From Legionella sp. (lineage in GTDB: Bacteria > Pseudomonadota > Gammaproteobacteria > Legionellales > Legionellaceae): 64,000 nt of DNA. This document shows positions 1-9,508 of the stretch, one piece after another. The DNA lies in contig JAOATK010000005.1 of assembly GCA_030158115.1 (NCBI GenBank), positions 1-64,000 on the forward strand, written 5' to 3'. The position numbers and the translations under genes are program-made. Each line of letters opens with the position of its first letter. The stretch's first letter is position 1. The notes under the pieces were generated by a model. The model did no database searches. It was not told the DNA's origin and worked only from the letters and a program-made list of their open reading frames with translations.

Positions 1-21
1 CTTAATTTAGGCTTGAAATGA
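1..21 (+). CDS. possible 3' end of an upstream gene
   Basis: Frame 1 is open from the window edge and closes at TGA 19-21, giving only the residues LNLGLK. The stop overlaps an ATG at 18 in the classical ATGA arrangement. That ATG opens a 21-codon frame that ends at 83, across the start of the next gene. Too little is visible to assign a product. Confidence 0.2.
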   Translation, partial: LNLGLK

Positions 22-79
22 CTGACGAGATGACACAGTTAGATGAACACTCTCACCAAAGTTACAAGGAAACTAAATT

Positions 80-1063
80 TTGAAACTCTCTATCGTTACC
101 ACACTGTATAACTCATCCTTACATATCAACGAGTTTTGTCAGCGTGCTAAGTCAGCCGCACAACATATGGTTGATCATAACTATGAAATTATCTTGGTCA
201 ATGATGGTTCCCCAGATGACAGCTTGCAACTGGCGTTAAACCAAATTGAAATAAACCCCAATATTGTAATTATTGATCTTTCTCGCAACTTCGGGCACCA
301 CAAAGCTTTAATGACAGGCCTAAAGCATGCGCAAGGAGAATATGTCTTCTTAATTGATAGTGATTTAGAGGAGGAGCCTGAATGGTTAATCCCATTCTTT
401 AAGCAAATGGCAATCGAAAAATGTGACGTTGTATATGGAGTGCAAAAAAAACGCAAAGGCGGTGTTTTCGAGCGTATCACTGGCGAATGGTTTTATCGTA
501 TTTTTCGTCTGTTAACTGACATAAACTTACCATCTAATTTAATTATCACACGCATAATGACTCGCCAATACGTCCAGGCATTATTGCAACATGAAGAGCG
601 AGAAGTATTTATACCGGGTCTTTGGCATATCACAGGCTTCAAGCAGCATCCACAATTTGTCAAAAAACACTGTACCAGTGAAACAACATATACACTACGT
701 CGAAAAATTGCATTATTTGTTAACGCCATCACATCGTTTAGTAACGCCCCCCTTGTCAGTATTTTTTATGTCGGCATTATCATTTTGGTTTTTTCTGGCG
801 CCAGCACAGGATTCTTAATCATTAACCGGTTTCTTTTTCACTCTATATTGAGTGGCTGGACATCCATCATGGCATCAATATGGCTGCTAGGTGGGTTAAT
901 TATTTCTTTTATTGGAATTATCGGAATTTATCTATCGAAGGTTTTCTCAGAAATCAAAAGACGACCTTATACTATTGTTCGACAGATATATAAAAAAAAT
1001 CCCTTAGTTTTAGATGAGGCTAATAGATTATTAAAAATAACTAAAACAGCCATCCCTGAATAG
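80..1063 (+). CDS. GT2 family membrane glycosyltransferase (GtrB/dolichol-phosphate-sugar synthase type)
   Basis: The 327-residue protein has an N-terminal GT-A domain (about 1-215) that starts LSIVTTLYNS and carries an NDGS motif near 41 and the nucleotide-sugar/metal motif DSD at 93-95. Two hydrophobic segments follow (about 225-247 and 262-286). This is the layout of polyprenyl-phosphate glycosyltransferases such as GtrB, which load a sugar onto undecaprenyl phosphate at the inner face of the inner membrane. The start is TTG with AAGGA nine bases upstream; no better in-frame start exists. A GtrA-like gene follows 11 bases downstream, which supports the role. The sugar transferred cannot be told from sequence. 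Confidence 0.85.
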   Translation: MKLSIVTTLYNSSLHINEFCQRAKSAAQHMVDHNYEIILVNDGSPDDSLQLALNQIEINPNIVIIDLSRNFGHHKALMTGLKHAQGEYVFLIDSDLEEEPEWLIPFFKQMAIEKCDVVYGVQKKRKGGVFERITGEWFYRIFRLLTDINLPSNLIITRIMTRQYVQALLQHEEREVFIPGLWHITGFKQHPQFVKKHCTSETTYTLRRKIALFVNAITSFSNAPLVSIFYVGIIILVFSGASTGFLIINRFLFHSILSGWTSIMASIWLLGGLIISFIGIIGIYLSKVFSEIKRRPYTIVRQIYKKNPLVLDEANRLLKITKTAIPE

Positions 1064-1074
1064 GTATAAAAACA

Positions 1075-1482
1075 ATGACTTTAAAACCTTTTGATTTACC
1101 AAATAGTATTCGATATGGTTTAGTGGGTTTAATCACTAATTTGTTTACCTATCTGGTTTATGTATTAACCACCTATTTTTGGATTAATCCTAAATTAGCC
1201 CTTACTATTTTTTATCCTTTAGGAGCGATTATCGCTTATTTGGGGCACAAGAAGTACTCTTTTACATATAGAGGGAAAAACACTGGTGCAATAATACGCT
1301 ATATTTTTGCTTATTTTTTAGGCTATGGTCTGAATTTAACAATGCTGTTTGTTCTTTCAGATAAATTTAATTTTCCTCACCAAGCCGTTCAAGCATTAGC
1401 TATTCCATTGGTGGCTGGAGTCTTGTTTCTAATGTTAAAATATTTCGTTTTTTCCCCATCCACAATTAGAGGTAAAGCATGA
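1075..1482 (+). CDS. GtrA-like membrane protein
   Basis: This is a 135-residue, very hydrophobic protein with about four membrane segments and the family-typical pattern IRYGLVGLITN near the N terminus, a GHKKYSF-like motif after the second segment, and a basic tail. GtrA-family proteins are thought to move lipid-linked monosaccharides across the inner membrane. Pairing with the GtrB-type transferase just upstream fits: one loads the sugar on the carrier lipid and the other flips it. The next gene overlaps by four bases, so the three form one transcription unit. No serotype-specific third transferase (Gtr) is adjacent. Confidence 0.8.
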   Translation: MTLKPFDLPNSIRYGLVGLITNLFTYLVYVLTTYFWINPKLALTIFYPLGAIIAYLGHKKYSFTYRGKNTGAIIRYIFAYFLGYGLNLTMLFVLSDKFNFPHQAVQALAIPLVAGVLFLMLKYFVFSPSTIRGKA

Positions 1483-2390
1483 AAAAATGTCTAATTTGCA
1501 AAGCAACATTTCCATCGTCTGATGACACTTGTCATAACTGTGGATTTACTTGCGAAATGCTTGATGGTTTTCCTGCTTATGCTTCTTCTCTTGCTGTAGA
1601 AGGATCAGGCTTCAAATCAAGCTATTTTTCTGAGCTAGCCAGTCTTGAAGCTAAAAATTTCTGGTTTCGTGCACGCAACTGTTTGATTACTTGGGGGCTT
1701 ACTCAATATTGCTCAGAATTTAGTACATTTATTGAAATAGGTTGTGGCACTGGGTATGTATTATCAGGTATAGCCAAAGCTTTTCCAAATGCACAGTTAC
1801 AAGGCAGTGAACTATTTACAAAAGGACTAACCTTCGCTGCCAATAGACTGCCTTTAGTTAAGCTTATGCAAATGGATGCCAGATATATTCCATTTGCGAG
1901 TGAATTTGACTGTATCGGCGTGTTTGATGTTTTGGAGCATATTGAGGAGGATACCCAGGTATTAAGCCAGATTCATCAAGCATTAAAGCCGGATGGAGTA
2001 TGTATTATTACGGTCCCACAACACAATTGGTTATGGAGCCCGGTTGATGATTATGCTTGCCATATTCGGCGTTATTCTGCAAGCGAGCTACATAAGAAAC
2101 TTAAAGAGTCTGGTTTTGAAATTTTACGTAGTACTTCTTTTGTAACAAGCTTACTACCCATTATGTTAGTTTCACGCCTTATTCAAAAGTGTTCAACAAA
2201 AAAAAATCAACCAAGTGCTGGTCTCGAGCTCCCTTCTTGGCTGAATTTTCTTTTTGAGAAAATGCTAAAAGTCGACATTCGCCTCATTCGAAACGGTATT
2301 AATTTCCCATTAGGTGGCTCAAGGTTTGTTGTGGCGCGAAAAATAAACTCCTCCATACTCCTGCAACCTGAAGGCACTGGTTTTATGTAA
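1479..2390 (+). CDS. class I SAM-dependent methyltransferase with N-terminal zinc ribbon
   Basis: The 303-residue protein begins with a small metal-ribbon (Cys4, Cys7, Cys18, Cys21). A Rossmann methyltransferase core follows, with the SAM-binding motif IEIGCGTGYV at 85-94 and a second acidic motif FDVLEHIEE about 50 residues later. This fits the Methyltransf_11 type found in polysaccharide loci. Its ATG overlaps the GtrA stop (ATGA) and has a GAGG six bases upstream, so translation is coupled. Methylation of the sugar handled by the GtrA/B pair is a reasonable inference, but the substrate is not visible. Confidence 0.75.
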   Translation: MKKCLICKATFPSSDDTCHNCGFTCEMLDGFPAYASSLAVEGSGFKSSYFSELASLEAKNFWFRARNCLITWGLTQYCSEFSTFIEIGCGTGYVLSGIAKAFPNAQLQGSELFTKGLTFAANRLPLVKLMQMDARYIPFASEFDCIGVFDVLEHIEEDTQVLSQIHQALKPDGVCIITVPQHNWLWSPVDDYACHIRRYSASELHKKLKESGFEILRSTSFVTSLLPIMLVSRLIQKCSTKKNQPSAGLELPSWLNFLFEKMLKVDIRLIRNGINFPLGGSRFVVARKINSSILLQPEGTGFM

Positions 2391-2415
2391 GCGGTGAATG
2401 AACTCCTTTCTTCTA

Positions 2416-2443
2416 TAGACAAAAAAGCAATGTGAGTTATTAT
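2416..2443 (+). promoter_or_regulatory. candidate sigma-70 promoter for the rmlB operon
   Basis: TAGACA (2416-2421) and TATTAT (2438-2443) are separated by 16 bases in the 90-base gap before rmlB, the first real gap in the cluster. Each hexamer has one mismatch to consensus. It would drive rmlB and the genes after it. Confidence 0.35.
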
Positions 2444-2480
2444 ATTCATCTTTGATGATACGCAAGACTATATAAATATT

Positions 2481-3551
2481 ATGAAAATTTTATTAACAGG
2501 TGGGGCAGGTTTTATTGGTTCTGCTATGATTCGTTACATTATCAATAAAACAAGTAATATAGTAATTAATGTTGATAAATTAACTTATGCAGCTAATGTC
2601 GAGTCTTTAAGAGATGTCGCTCAAAATGAAAGATATTATTTTGAACGTGTAGATATTTGTTGTTCCGAGGAATTACAACGGGTTTTTAAGGAGCATCAGC
2701 CTGATGTGGTGATGCATTTAGCAGCAGAAAGTCATGTAGATCGCTCGATTAAGAATTCTTTACCTTTTATTCAAACTAATATAATAGGCACTTATATTTT
2801 GCTTGAGGCAGCTAGGGAATATTGGTTATCTTTACCCTTATCACGTCAAAAAAAATTTCGTTTTCATCATATTTCTACAGATGAGGTTTATGGTGATTTA
2901 GGAAACAGTAAAGAGTGTTTTAGTGAATTAACTCCTTACGCGCCTAGCTCCCCCTACTCAGCAAGTAAAGCAAGTTCCGATCATTTGGTGAGGGCTTGGT
3001 ATAAAACATATGGACTCCCTATAGTAATAACTAATTGTTCTAATAATTATGGGCCTTATCAATTTCCGGAAAAACTAATTCCAAAAATGATTTTAAAAGC
3101 ATTGGCTGGAGAGGAGTTGACAATTTATGGGAGTGGCGAACAAATTCGTGATTGGTTATACGTCGAAGATCATGTTGATGCCTTATATCAAGTGTTAACT
3201 CATGGAGAAATAGGTGAGACCTTCAATATTGGTGGTTTTAATGAGAAAAAAAATCTAGAGGTAATATGGGAAATTTGTTCTCTTTTAGAAGAACTAGCAC
3301 CGGAAAAACCTCATGGAATAAAGCATTATGCTGATTTGATTGCTCATGTGAAAGATAGAGAGGGACATGATCTGCGCTATGCCATTGATGCAACTAAAAT
3401 TACTCATGTCTTAAAATGGCATCCACTTGAAAGCTTTAAAACAGGGTTACGAAAAACAGTCGAATGGTATCTTCAGAATAGAATGCAGCAAAAAGAAACA
3501 ATGACCATTCAGCTTTCAAAACAAGTTTTAATTGATGAGGGGATAGAGTGA
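2481..3551 (+). CDS. rmlB: dTDP-glucose 4,6-dehydratase
   Basis: This extended short-chain dehydrogenase of 356 residues converts dTDP-glucose to dTDP-4-keto-6-deoxyglucose. Visible motifs are the NAD-binding TGGAGFIGS (6-14), the catalytic TDE (133-135) and the Tyr159/Lys163 pair in YSASK. The length matches RmlB/RffG (about 355). The gene starts the dTDP-sugar block, and rmlA overlaps its stop by four bases. Because wecD- and wecE-like genes follow and rmlC/rmlD do not, it probably acts as the RffG equivalent for dTDP-Fuc4NAc rather than for rhamnose. Confidence 0.93.
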   Translation: MKILLTGGAGFIGSAMIRYIINKTSNIVINVDKLTYAANVESLRDVAQNERYYFERVDICCSEELQRVFKEHQPDVVMHLAAESHVDRSIKNSLPFIQTNIIGTYILLEAAREYWLSLPLSRQKKFRFHHISTDEVYGDLGNSKECFSELTPYAPSSPYSASKASSDHLVRAWYKTYGLPIVITNCSNNYGPYQFPEKLIPKMILKALAGEELTIYGSGEQIRDWLYVEDHVDALYQVLTHGEIGETFNIGGFNEKKNLEVIWEICSLLEELAPEKPHGIKHYADLIAHVKDREGHDLRYAIDATKITHVLKWHPLESFKTGLRKTVEWYLQNRMQQKETMTIQLSKQVLIDEGIE

Positions 3552-4417
3552 AAGGTATTGTATTAGCTGGAGGTTCGGGGTCTCGTCTTTATCCTATTAC
3601 AAAAGGTATTTCAAAACAACTTCTACCTATTTATGATAAGCCTATGATTTATTATTCCCTCTCTGTTCTTATGTTGGCGGGAATACGCGATATACTTATT
3701 ATTACCACTCCTGAAGATAACAATTCATTTAAACGTTTATTGGGTGAGGGTGAGCAGCTTGGTATTAATTTAAGCTATGAAATTCAATCCACGCCGGCTG
3801 GTTTAGCGCAGGCATTTATTATTGGTGAAGAGTTTATTGGTGGTGATTCAGTTTGTTTGGTGCTTGGTGATAATATTTTTTATGGGCAGGGATTTACGCC
3901 CAAATTGCAACAAGCAAAATTACGAACTTCGGGTGCAACTATTTTTGCCTATAGGGTAAAAGATCCTGAACGCTTTGGTGTCGTTACATTTGACGAGCAG
4001 ATGCGTGCGATGTCAATTGAGGAAAAACCGAAACAACCTAAATCTGATTATGCCGTAACTGGTCTTTATTTTTATGATAATCAAGTGGTCAATTTTGCTA
4101 AAGAGATTAAACCCTCAGCGCGTGGAGAATTTGAAATTACTTGTATTAACAGATGTTATCTAGAATCTAATCTGTTGCACGTTGAGCTAATGGGAAGAGG
4201 GTTTGCATGGCTTGATACAGGTACTTACGAAAGCTTGCTAGAAGCCAGTTTATTCGTACAAACTATTGAGCATAGACAAGGATTGAAAATAGCTTGTTTA
4301 GAAGAAATTGCTTATTCAAATGGTTGGCTCTCAGCAGATCATATCAAAGAAATAGCCGCTCAATTAAGTAAGAATAGCTATGGAAATTATTTGTTAGGAT
4401 TATTAACCCATGATTAA
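3548..4417 (+). CDS. rmlA: glucose-1-phosphate thymidylyltransferase
   Basis: The 289-residue nucleotidyltransferase makes dTDP-glucose from dTTP and glucose 1-phosphate, supplying RmlB. It opens with the signature [20 protein letters not shown], followed by YDKPMIYY, and has the LGDN metal site near residue 106; the length is typical for RmlA/RffH. The GTG start overlaps the rmlB stop (GTGA) with a GAGGGG ribosome site upstream. Its stop in turn overlaps the start of the acetyltransferase gene, so the dTDP-sugar genes are tightly coupled. Confidence 0.93.
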   Translation: MKGIVLAGGSGSRLYPITKGISKQLLPIYDKPMIYYSLSVLMLAGIRDILIITTPEDNNSFKRLLGEGEQLGINLSYEIQSTPAGLAQAFIIGEEFIGGDSVCLVLGDNIFYGQGFTPKLQQAKLRTSGATIFAYRVKDPERFGVVTFDEQMRAMSIEEKPKQPKSDYAVTGLYFYDNQVVNFAKEIKPSARGEFEITCINRCYLESNLLHVELMGRGFAWLDTGTYESLLEASLFVQTIEHRQGLKIACLEEIAYSNGWLSADHIKEIAAQLSKNSYGNYLLGLLTHD

Positions 4418-5132
4418 TAATCAGCTCTTAGAATATAAAGAATGGGACTCGGTTTTTTTTAAGCAAGCTATTTATTCATTGGATGCTAAATGTGTTCATG
4501 AGTTGAGTAAAGAAACTTTTGATGTAATTAGTAGTGGATTAATTCAGGTTAAAATACCAGCCGATATGATTCATGCTTTAGATTGGCTGCAACAATTAGG
4601 ATTCATGTTTGTTGAAAGTGAGATTAGTTTTATCAAAGAATGTTTAGGAAATAAACCGAGTAGGAGTGAACTTAACGTATTGATTGCTCAGCTTGATGAT
4701 ATCGCTGAAATTCAAGAGTTAGTTGCTCGTTCGTTTGCTCATAGTCGCTTTAGATCTCCCTGGTTTAAAAAATTAGATTCTGCTCAATTTTATGCTGAGT
4801 GGAGCCGTAAGGCTGTTCTTCAGCAGTATGATGACATCTGTTTAAAAATAGAAAATCCATTAGATAATACTATTTATGGCATAGTTTCAGGAAAGTTAAT
4901 TAGCGAGCATGAGGCACGTATAGGATTAATTTGTGTTTCTGACGCATGGCAGGGGAAAAATATTGGAGCCGCTTTACTTCTAGCCATTGAGAATTGGGCC
5001 TTTTCCTTGGGCATTAAAAAAATTCATGTGGTGACGCAAGGATCGAATCAGCGTGCATGCTGCTTTTATTTACATAATAACTATGAACTTAAAGCTGTGA
5101 ATTATTGGTTTTACAAGAGAGTATCGCAATGA
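4410..5132 (+). CDS. wecD: GNAT N-acetyltransferase, probable dTDP-4-amino-4,6-dideoxygalactose acetyltransferase
   Basis: The 240-residue protein has a C-terminal GNAT fold with the acetyl-CoA loop [11 protein letters not shown] and the family end-motif around [14 protein letters not shown]. WecD/RffC of E. coli is 224 residues and acetylates dTDP-Fuc4N to dTDP-Fuc4NAc. The start overlaps rmlA by eight bases and the stop overlaps wecE (ATGA). Sequence alone would only say GNAT; the assignment rests on the rmlB-rmlA-x-wecE order, which matches the enterobacterial common antigen cluster. Confidence 0.75.
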   Translation: MINNQLLEYKEWDSVFFKQAIYSLDAKCVHELSKETFDVISSGLIQVKIPADMIHALDWLQQLGFMFVESEISFIKECLGNKPSRSELNVLIAQLDDIAEIQELVARSFAHSRFRSPWFKKLDSAQFYAEWSRKAVLQQYDDICLKIENPLDNTIYGIVSGKLISEHEARIGLICVSDAWQGKNIGAALLLAIENWAFSLGIKKIHVVTQGSNQRACCFYLHNNYELKAVNYWFYKRVSQ

Positions 5133-6280
5133 TCCCTTTTAATACTCCTGCAGTTGTTGGAACAGAGATAAATTATATACGCGAAGCAATTAACGTCAAA
5201 AAAAAGCTAAGTGGTGACGCTTTCTTTGCTAAAAAATGTCAGCAATGGTTGGAGCAAACTTTAAGCACAAAAAAGGCATTGTTAACTCCCTCATGTACAG
5301 CAGCTCTTGAAATGGCTGCCTTGTTAATTGACATTCAACCGGGTGATGAGGTCATTATCCCAAGTTATACGTTTGTAAGTACGGCGAATGCTTTTGTGCT
5401 TCGTGGAGCCAAGATTGTTTTTGTAGATGTTTGTCCTGCTACCATGAATATTACCCCTGAAAAAATAAAAGCGGCTATTACCCCCAAAACTAAAGCCATA
5501 GTTGTTGTTCATTATGCAGGAGTAGCTTGTGAGATGAGTGCAATTATGGATATTGCAGAAGAACATTCTGTATTTGTAATAGAAGATGCGGCTCAAGCTT
5601 TAATGGCCACTTATAAGCGCCAATATTTAGGATCCATTGGGCACTTAGGCTGCCTAAGTTTTCATGAAACAAAAAACTATACTTCTGGGGGGGAGGGAGG
5701 GGCTTTACTAATTAATGACGCGCGTTTTATTGAGCGTGCAGAAATAATACGTGAGAAAGGCACTAACCGAACACAATTTTTAAAAGGACAAATTGATAAG
5801 TATACTTGGCGAGACTTAGGTTCAAGTTATTTACCTTCTGAATTACAAGCTGCTTATTTGTGGGCTCAATTAGAAGCCGCGCAACAAATCAATGATAAGC
5901 GATGTTTTATTTGGCAAGAGTATCAAAAAGCGTTTTTAACTCTAGAGTCTGAAGGGCTGCTTAGTCGACCTGTTATCCCTGAAACCTGCCAACATAATGC
6001 TCATATTTATTATTTAAAATTAGCATCAATAGATTCACGGTCATTATTTATGAGCATGATGCAGGAAGCTGGTATTCAAACCGCATTTCATTACATTCCA
6101 CTTCATTCAAGTCCCGCTGGTTTAAAATATGGGCGACTCAATGGGGTAGATGATTTTACCACAAGTGAAAGTCAGAAATTAGTAAGATTACCGATTTGGT
6201 TTAATATGACCTCCTCTGAGGTAGAGAAGGTAATTTTGAAGAGTATTGAAAATTTAAGGTATGTCTGTGAAAAAGCTTAA
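5129..6280 (+). CDS. wecE: dTDP-4-amino-4,6-dideoxygalactose transaminase
   Basis: This PLP-dependent sugar aminotransferase of 383 residues (DegT/DnrJ/EryC1 family) adds the 4-amino group to dTDP-4-keto-6-deoxyglucose. It starts [13 protein letters not shown] and keeps the long conserved stretch around PSCTAALEMAALL, FVSTANAFVLRGAKIVFVD and HETKNYTSGGEGG, where Lys182 is the PLP lysine. It reads like E. coli WecE/RffA from end to end. The ATG at 5129 is chosen because it overlaps the upstream stop and gives the family N terminus; a start at 5105 would add eight unrelated residues. Confidence 0.93.
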   Translation: MIPFNTPAVVGTEINYIREAINVKKKLSGDAFFAKKCQQWLEQTLSTKKALLTPSCTAALEMAALLIDIQPGDEVIIPSYTFVSTANAFVLRGAKIVFVDVCPATMNITPEKIKAAITPKTKAIVVVHYAGVACEMSAIMDIAEEHSVFVIEDAAQALMATYKRQYLGSIGHLGCLSFHETKNYTSGGEGGALLINDARFIERAEIIREKGTNRTQFLKGQIDKYTWRDLGSSYLPSELQAAYLWAQLEAAQQINDKRCFIWQEYQKAFLTLESEGLLSRPVIPETCQHNAHIYYLKLASIDSRSLFMSMMQEAGIQTAFHYIPLHSSPAGLKYGRLNGVDDFTTSESQKLVRLPIWFNMTSSEVEKVILKSIENLRYVCEKA

Positions 6281-7547
6281 GGTAGCTAGTTTTATTGGAT
6301 TATCTCATTTAAGCAAACTATTTGTCCATTTATTTATCATAAAGCAAATTGCAGTGCTTCATGGTCCGGAAGGATTAGGTTTTCTGGGCAATTTTATGAC
6401 GCTAATGGCTCTGGCAACTACCTTATCAGGAGGGGGGATTGTTTCAGGAATAATCAAATACGTATCAGAGTTTGCAGGAAATAATAATCGTCAGCGCAAT
6501 TTTATAGGTAGTGCTTTTGTATACACAATTGTTTCCTCGTTAATTATTTTAATAATAGGTTTTTTATTTTCTACCGGCTTTACGAATTATGTATTCTTAA
6601 ACCAAAAATTTAAAATATATATTTATTTCTTTCTCGTGATGCAAGTTTTTGTAGCAATTAATAATTTTGCTTTTGGTGTATGTAATGGTTTTAGAAAAAC
6701 AGAACTTTATGCTTTTTTTTCTATCGTTGGAAATATAATAGCTTTTGTATTTTCATATTTTGCTATTCCCCATTTTGGTTTTTTGGGGGCAATTTTTTCT
6801 ATTGCTGCACCCGCATTTTGTGCATTTATACCACTTGTTATTTATGTGGGAATAAAGAAAGTTTCCTTTAGTCACTATATTAAATTCGCATCTTTAAAAG
6901 CTGACAGCTGTTTATTATCTAGATACAGTTTAATGTTAATTTGTAGCGCTATTTGTTTCCCTGTTGTTGAAATGATGATTAGAAATATGATAGTTAATTT
7001 TAGTGATTTAAATACCTCAGGGTATTGGTTGGCTATAACTCGATTTTCTTCTGCTTATCTTAGTTTTTATTCGTTATTTCTTTCTTTTTATTTTGTTCCT
7101 ATCATTTCGGCAGCTAACGATAAAATGTTTATTTTTAGACAAGTAAAGACCATGGCTCTTTTTATTATTATTTTATTTACTCTTATGTTGTTCTTTTTTT
7201 GTTTATTTAGAAACAATATAATCCTGGTCGTGTTTTCATCAGATTTTTTACCCGTTAGTAACTTATTTTTATTGCAAATGGTGGGTGATTTATTTCGAGT
7301 AGTAGGCTGGGTGATTGGGTTTGTTATTGTAGCTAAGGCATTATCAAGGCTATATATTTTAAGTGAAATTGTTCAGGCTGGTTTATTTATAGCTTTAAGC
7401 TCAATTCAGTTATCTTATGGACGAGGGGTTGAAGGGGTAGTGTACGCTTATTTGGGGACTTGTATTTTATACTGCGTACTCTCTTTTATAATATTTTATT
7501 GTCTGTTTCGTGGCACACAGCTTGAGTGTATAGAGGCTAATAACTAA
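6261..7547 (+). CDS. wzxE: WzxE-like lipid-linked oligosaccharide flippase
   Basis: A 428-residue polytopic membrane protein of the MATE/Wzx polysaccharide exporter type, with about 12 hydrophobic segments. Characteristic WzxE positions are visible: HGPEGLGFLGNF and SGGGIVSGIIKYVSEF in the N-terminal third, and LQMVGDLFRVVGWVIGFVIVAKA near the C-terminal end. It would move the undecaprenyl-PP-linked repeat unit to the periplasmic face. The ATG overlaps the end of wecE by 20 bases. From here to the polymerase gene the DNA is clearly richer in A and T than its flanks, as is common for Wzx/Wzy genes. Confidence 0.85.
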   Translation: MSVKKLKVASFIGLSHLSKLFVHLFIIKQIAVLHGPEGLGFLGNFMTLMALATTLSGGGIVSGIIKYVSEFAGNNNRQRNFIGSAFVYTIVSSLIILIIGFLFSTGFTNYVFLNQKFKIYIYFFLVMQVFVAINNFAFGVCNGFRKTELYAFFSIVGNIIAFVFSYFAIPHFGFLGAIFSIAAPAFCAFIPLVIYVGIKKVSFSHYIKFASLKADSCLLSRYSLMLICSAICFPVVEMMIRNMIVNFSDLNTSGYWLAITRFSSAYLSFYSLFLSFYFVPIISAANDKMFIFRQVKTMALFIIILFTLMLFFFCLFRNNIILVVFSSDFLPVSNLFLLQMVGDLFRVVGWVIGFVIVAKALSRLYILSEIVQAGLFIALSSIQLSYGRGVEGVVYAYLGTCILYCVLSFIIFYCLFRGTQLECIEANN

Positions 7548-8455
7548 TGAAAGCAACTGTAGTTGTATCCTGCTTTAATCAGGAGAAATATATTCAAGAA
7601 TGTTTGGATAGTATATTAACCCAACAGGTTGATTTTGATTTTGATATCTTAGTTGCCGATGATTGTTCAACTGATTCTACTTTAGTGCTGATTAAAGAGT
7701 ATCAAAAAAATTATAAGAAGAAAATTACGATAATTGAGCGAAATATCAATATAGGTGCTGCCAAAAATTATATAGATGCGCATAAACAGGCAACAGGAGA
7801 TGTTGTTTTTCATATTGATGGTGATGATGTGATGCTTCCCGGAAAATTACAGAGACAGTTTGATGTATTTCGGGATAACGATAAAGTGAATATTGTCTTT
7901 CATCGTGCTCAATATTTTTCTGATGATGGAACTTATAATTCTGATACTGGTAGTCCTTCGGGTCTGAATGAACAAGGTGTCTTGTATTTTAATGCAGAAG
8001 ATTTAGCCTGCTGGGGAACGGTCGCTGTTCATGGTTCTTATGCCTATCGCAAACTTTCACGGAAATTTGCTCGTGGAAATAGTGATTTCATGGAGTGGTT
8101 TTTTGCTATGGAGTCTTTATTACCTAAGGGACTAGGAGTATATCTTGATGAGATTTTAATTAAATATCGTTGTAATCTAGAAGGGAGTACATATCTATCT
8201 ACTCCTAAGGGTAGAAAAAGAGCTTATAGCATTTATTTTAATGATTTATTTTATTATTTTTTAAAATACCCTGATCTTAGAAAAAATTTATATGCTAATG
8301 CTTTAGTTACTGCTGGTGGCATGTTACGGAGCAGGTTATTTTTACGAAAATGTGGTTTGTTTTTTATTAGGAATATGGTGTTTTTTCAATTATCCCAGCT
8401 AAAAAAGGCAGCTGCCATGCGGCGAGCTGTGGCGCCAGCTAAAAAAATTCGTTAG
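7547..8455 (+). CDS. GT2 family glycosyltransferase
   Basis: The 302-residue soluble GT-A transferase begins MKATVVVSCFNQEKYIQECLDS and has the DDCSTDST nucleotide-sugar motif near 40 and a DGDD metal site near 94. It has a basic C-terminal tail rich in Arg/Lys and Ala and no clear membrane segment. It overlaps the Wzx stop by one base, so it is translated with it. A role in building the repeat unit is likely, and it is a candidate for the Fuc4NAc transfer step, since no GT56 (WecF) gene is seen. Donor and acceptor are unknown. Confidence 0.8.
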   Translation: MKATVVVSCFNQEKYIQECLDSILTQQVDFDFDILVADDCSTDSTLVLIKEYQKNYKKKITIIERNINIGAAKNYIDAHKQATGDVVFHIDGDDVMLPGKLQRQFDVFRDNDKVNIVFHRAQYFSDDGTYNSDTGSPSGLNEQGVLYFNAEDLACWGTVAVHGSYAYRKLSRKFARGNSDFMEWFFAMESLLPKGLGVYLDEILIKYRCNLEGSTYLSTPKGRKRAYSIYFNDLFYYFLKYPDLRKNLYANALVTAGGMLRSRLFLRKCGLFFIRNMVFFQLSQLKKAAAMRRAVAPAKKIR

Positions 8456-8470
8456 ACAGGAGTTTAATAC

Positions 8471-9475
8471 ATGCGCATGAAGATCTTTAATATTTATTTT
8501 CTTTCCTTACTTGGGGTTATTTTGATCGCGGTAGCTTCGAGACCATTTAGTATTGGGAGTGATACCCTTGATTATGTATTTTATTATACAAGATTGATTA
8601 ACAATTTTTTACCTAACTATGATTATGAATTTTTATTTAGTGCCATAAGTAAAGTGACAGCATTTTTCGCTTTTCCTACCCCCTTTTTTTTTGCAATTAT
8701 TTCTTTAATTAATTGTTGTAGCTTTGTTGTATTAGCAAAAATGCTAATTGTTTACTTAAATCAATCAATTGAATCGTATAAGTTATTATTATTGTTATTT
8801 TTTTTCTTATGTGTTTCTCCTTTTTTCTTTTCGACACAAGTAAATGTTTTACGTCAAGGCCTTGCTATCACCGTACTACTTATTTTTTATATATCGTTAC
8901 TTAATAAATCTCATTTTTTATCTTTAGCTCTAGTTGCATTAATTAGTTTGGGTTTTCATAAGACATCTATTATTTATTTGTTTCTTTTTCCACTGTTTTA
9001 TTTTAGTTATATTTATGTATTGCGGATGACCCTTGTCTTATTTTGTATTTATATATCTGGAGCTGGACGATCTATACTTTATTACTGTGCTTTTGCTTTG
9101 TATGATAAAATTACGAACTACGGTGCTTTATCTAATTATAAGCAAGGTATTCGCTATGATTTTGCCTTTTTTTCTTTAGGAGTTGGATTATTATTCCATT
9201 TTTTGAATAAATATTATTTGCAAGATTTGGAGCAGAAACGATTTTCTTCTTTGTTGAAAATCTATTGGATGCTCATACTGCCATTTTTTATCTTTGGTTT
9301 TGGACCGTATTCTGATCGATATCTTTTACCGGCTTGGGTGTATATCTCAGTTTTAGCGGCTGTTTTTTCCGGTCTTTTTTTAAAGCGGTTTAATTATTCA
9401 ATATTTTGGTATTATATCGGATCTATCTTTTCATCTGTGTACTTTATACTGAGAGTACAAGGTGTCATTGGATAA
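8471..9475 (+). CDS. EpsG/Wzy-like polysaccharide polymerase candidate
   Basis: A 334-residue integral membrane protein with about nine or ten hydrophobic segments, rich in Phe, Leu and Ile. It has the EpsG-type N-terminal region (SRPFSIGSDTLDYVFYY) and a conserved-looking VNVLRQGLAITVLLIFY segment, seen in O-antigen polymerases of the EpsG family. AGGAG lies eight bases before the ATG. Its place after Wzx and a transferase supports a polymerase that joins repeat units in the periplasm. Polymerases diverge strongly, so fold and context carry the call. Confidence 0.7.
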   Translation: MRMKIFNIYFLSLLGVILIAVASRPFSIGSDTLDYVFYYTRLINNFLPNYDYEFLFSAISKVTAFFAFPTPFFFAIISLINCCSFVVLAKMLIVYLNQSIESYKLLLLLFFFLCVSPFFFSTQVNVLRQGLAITVLLIFYISLLNKSHFLSLALVALISLGFHKTSIIYLFLFPLFYFSYIYVLRMTLVLFCIYISGAGRSILYYCAFALYDKITNYGALSNYKQGIRYDFAFFSLGVGLLFHFLNKYYLQDLEQKRFSSLLKIYWMLILPFFIFGFGPYSDRYLLPAWVYISVLAAVFSGLFLKRFNYSIFWYYIGSIFSSVYFILRVQGVIG

Positions 9476-9508
9476 AAGAAGATTATCTGACTCAGTGAGG
9501 GAAATATT

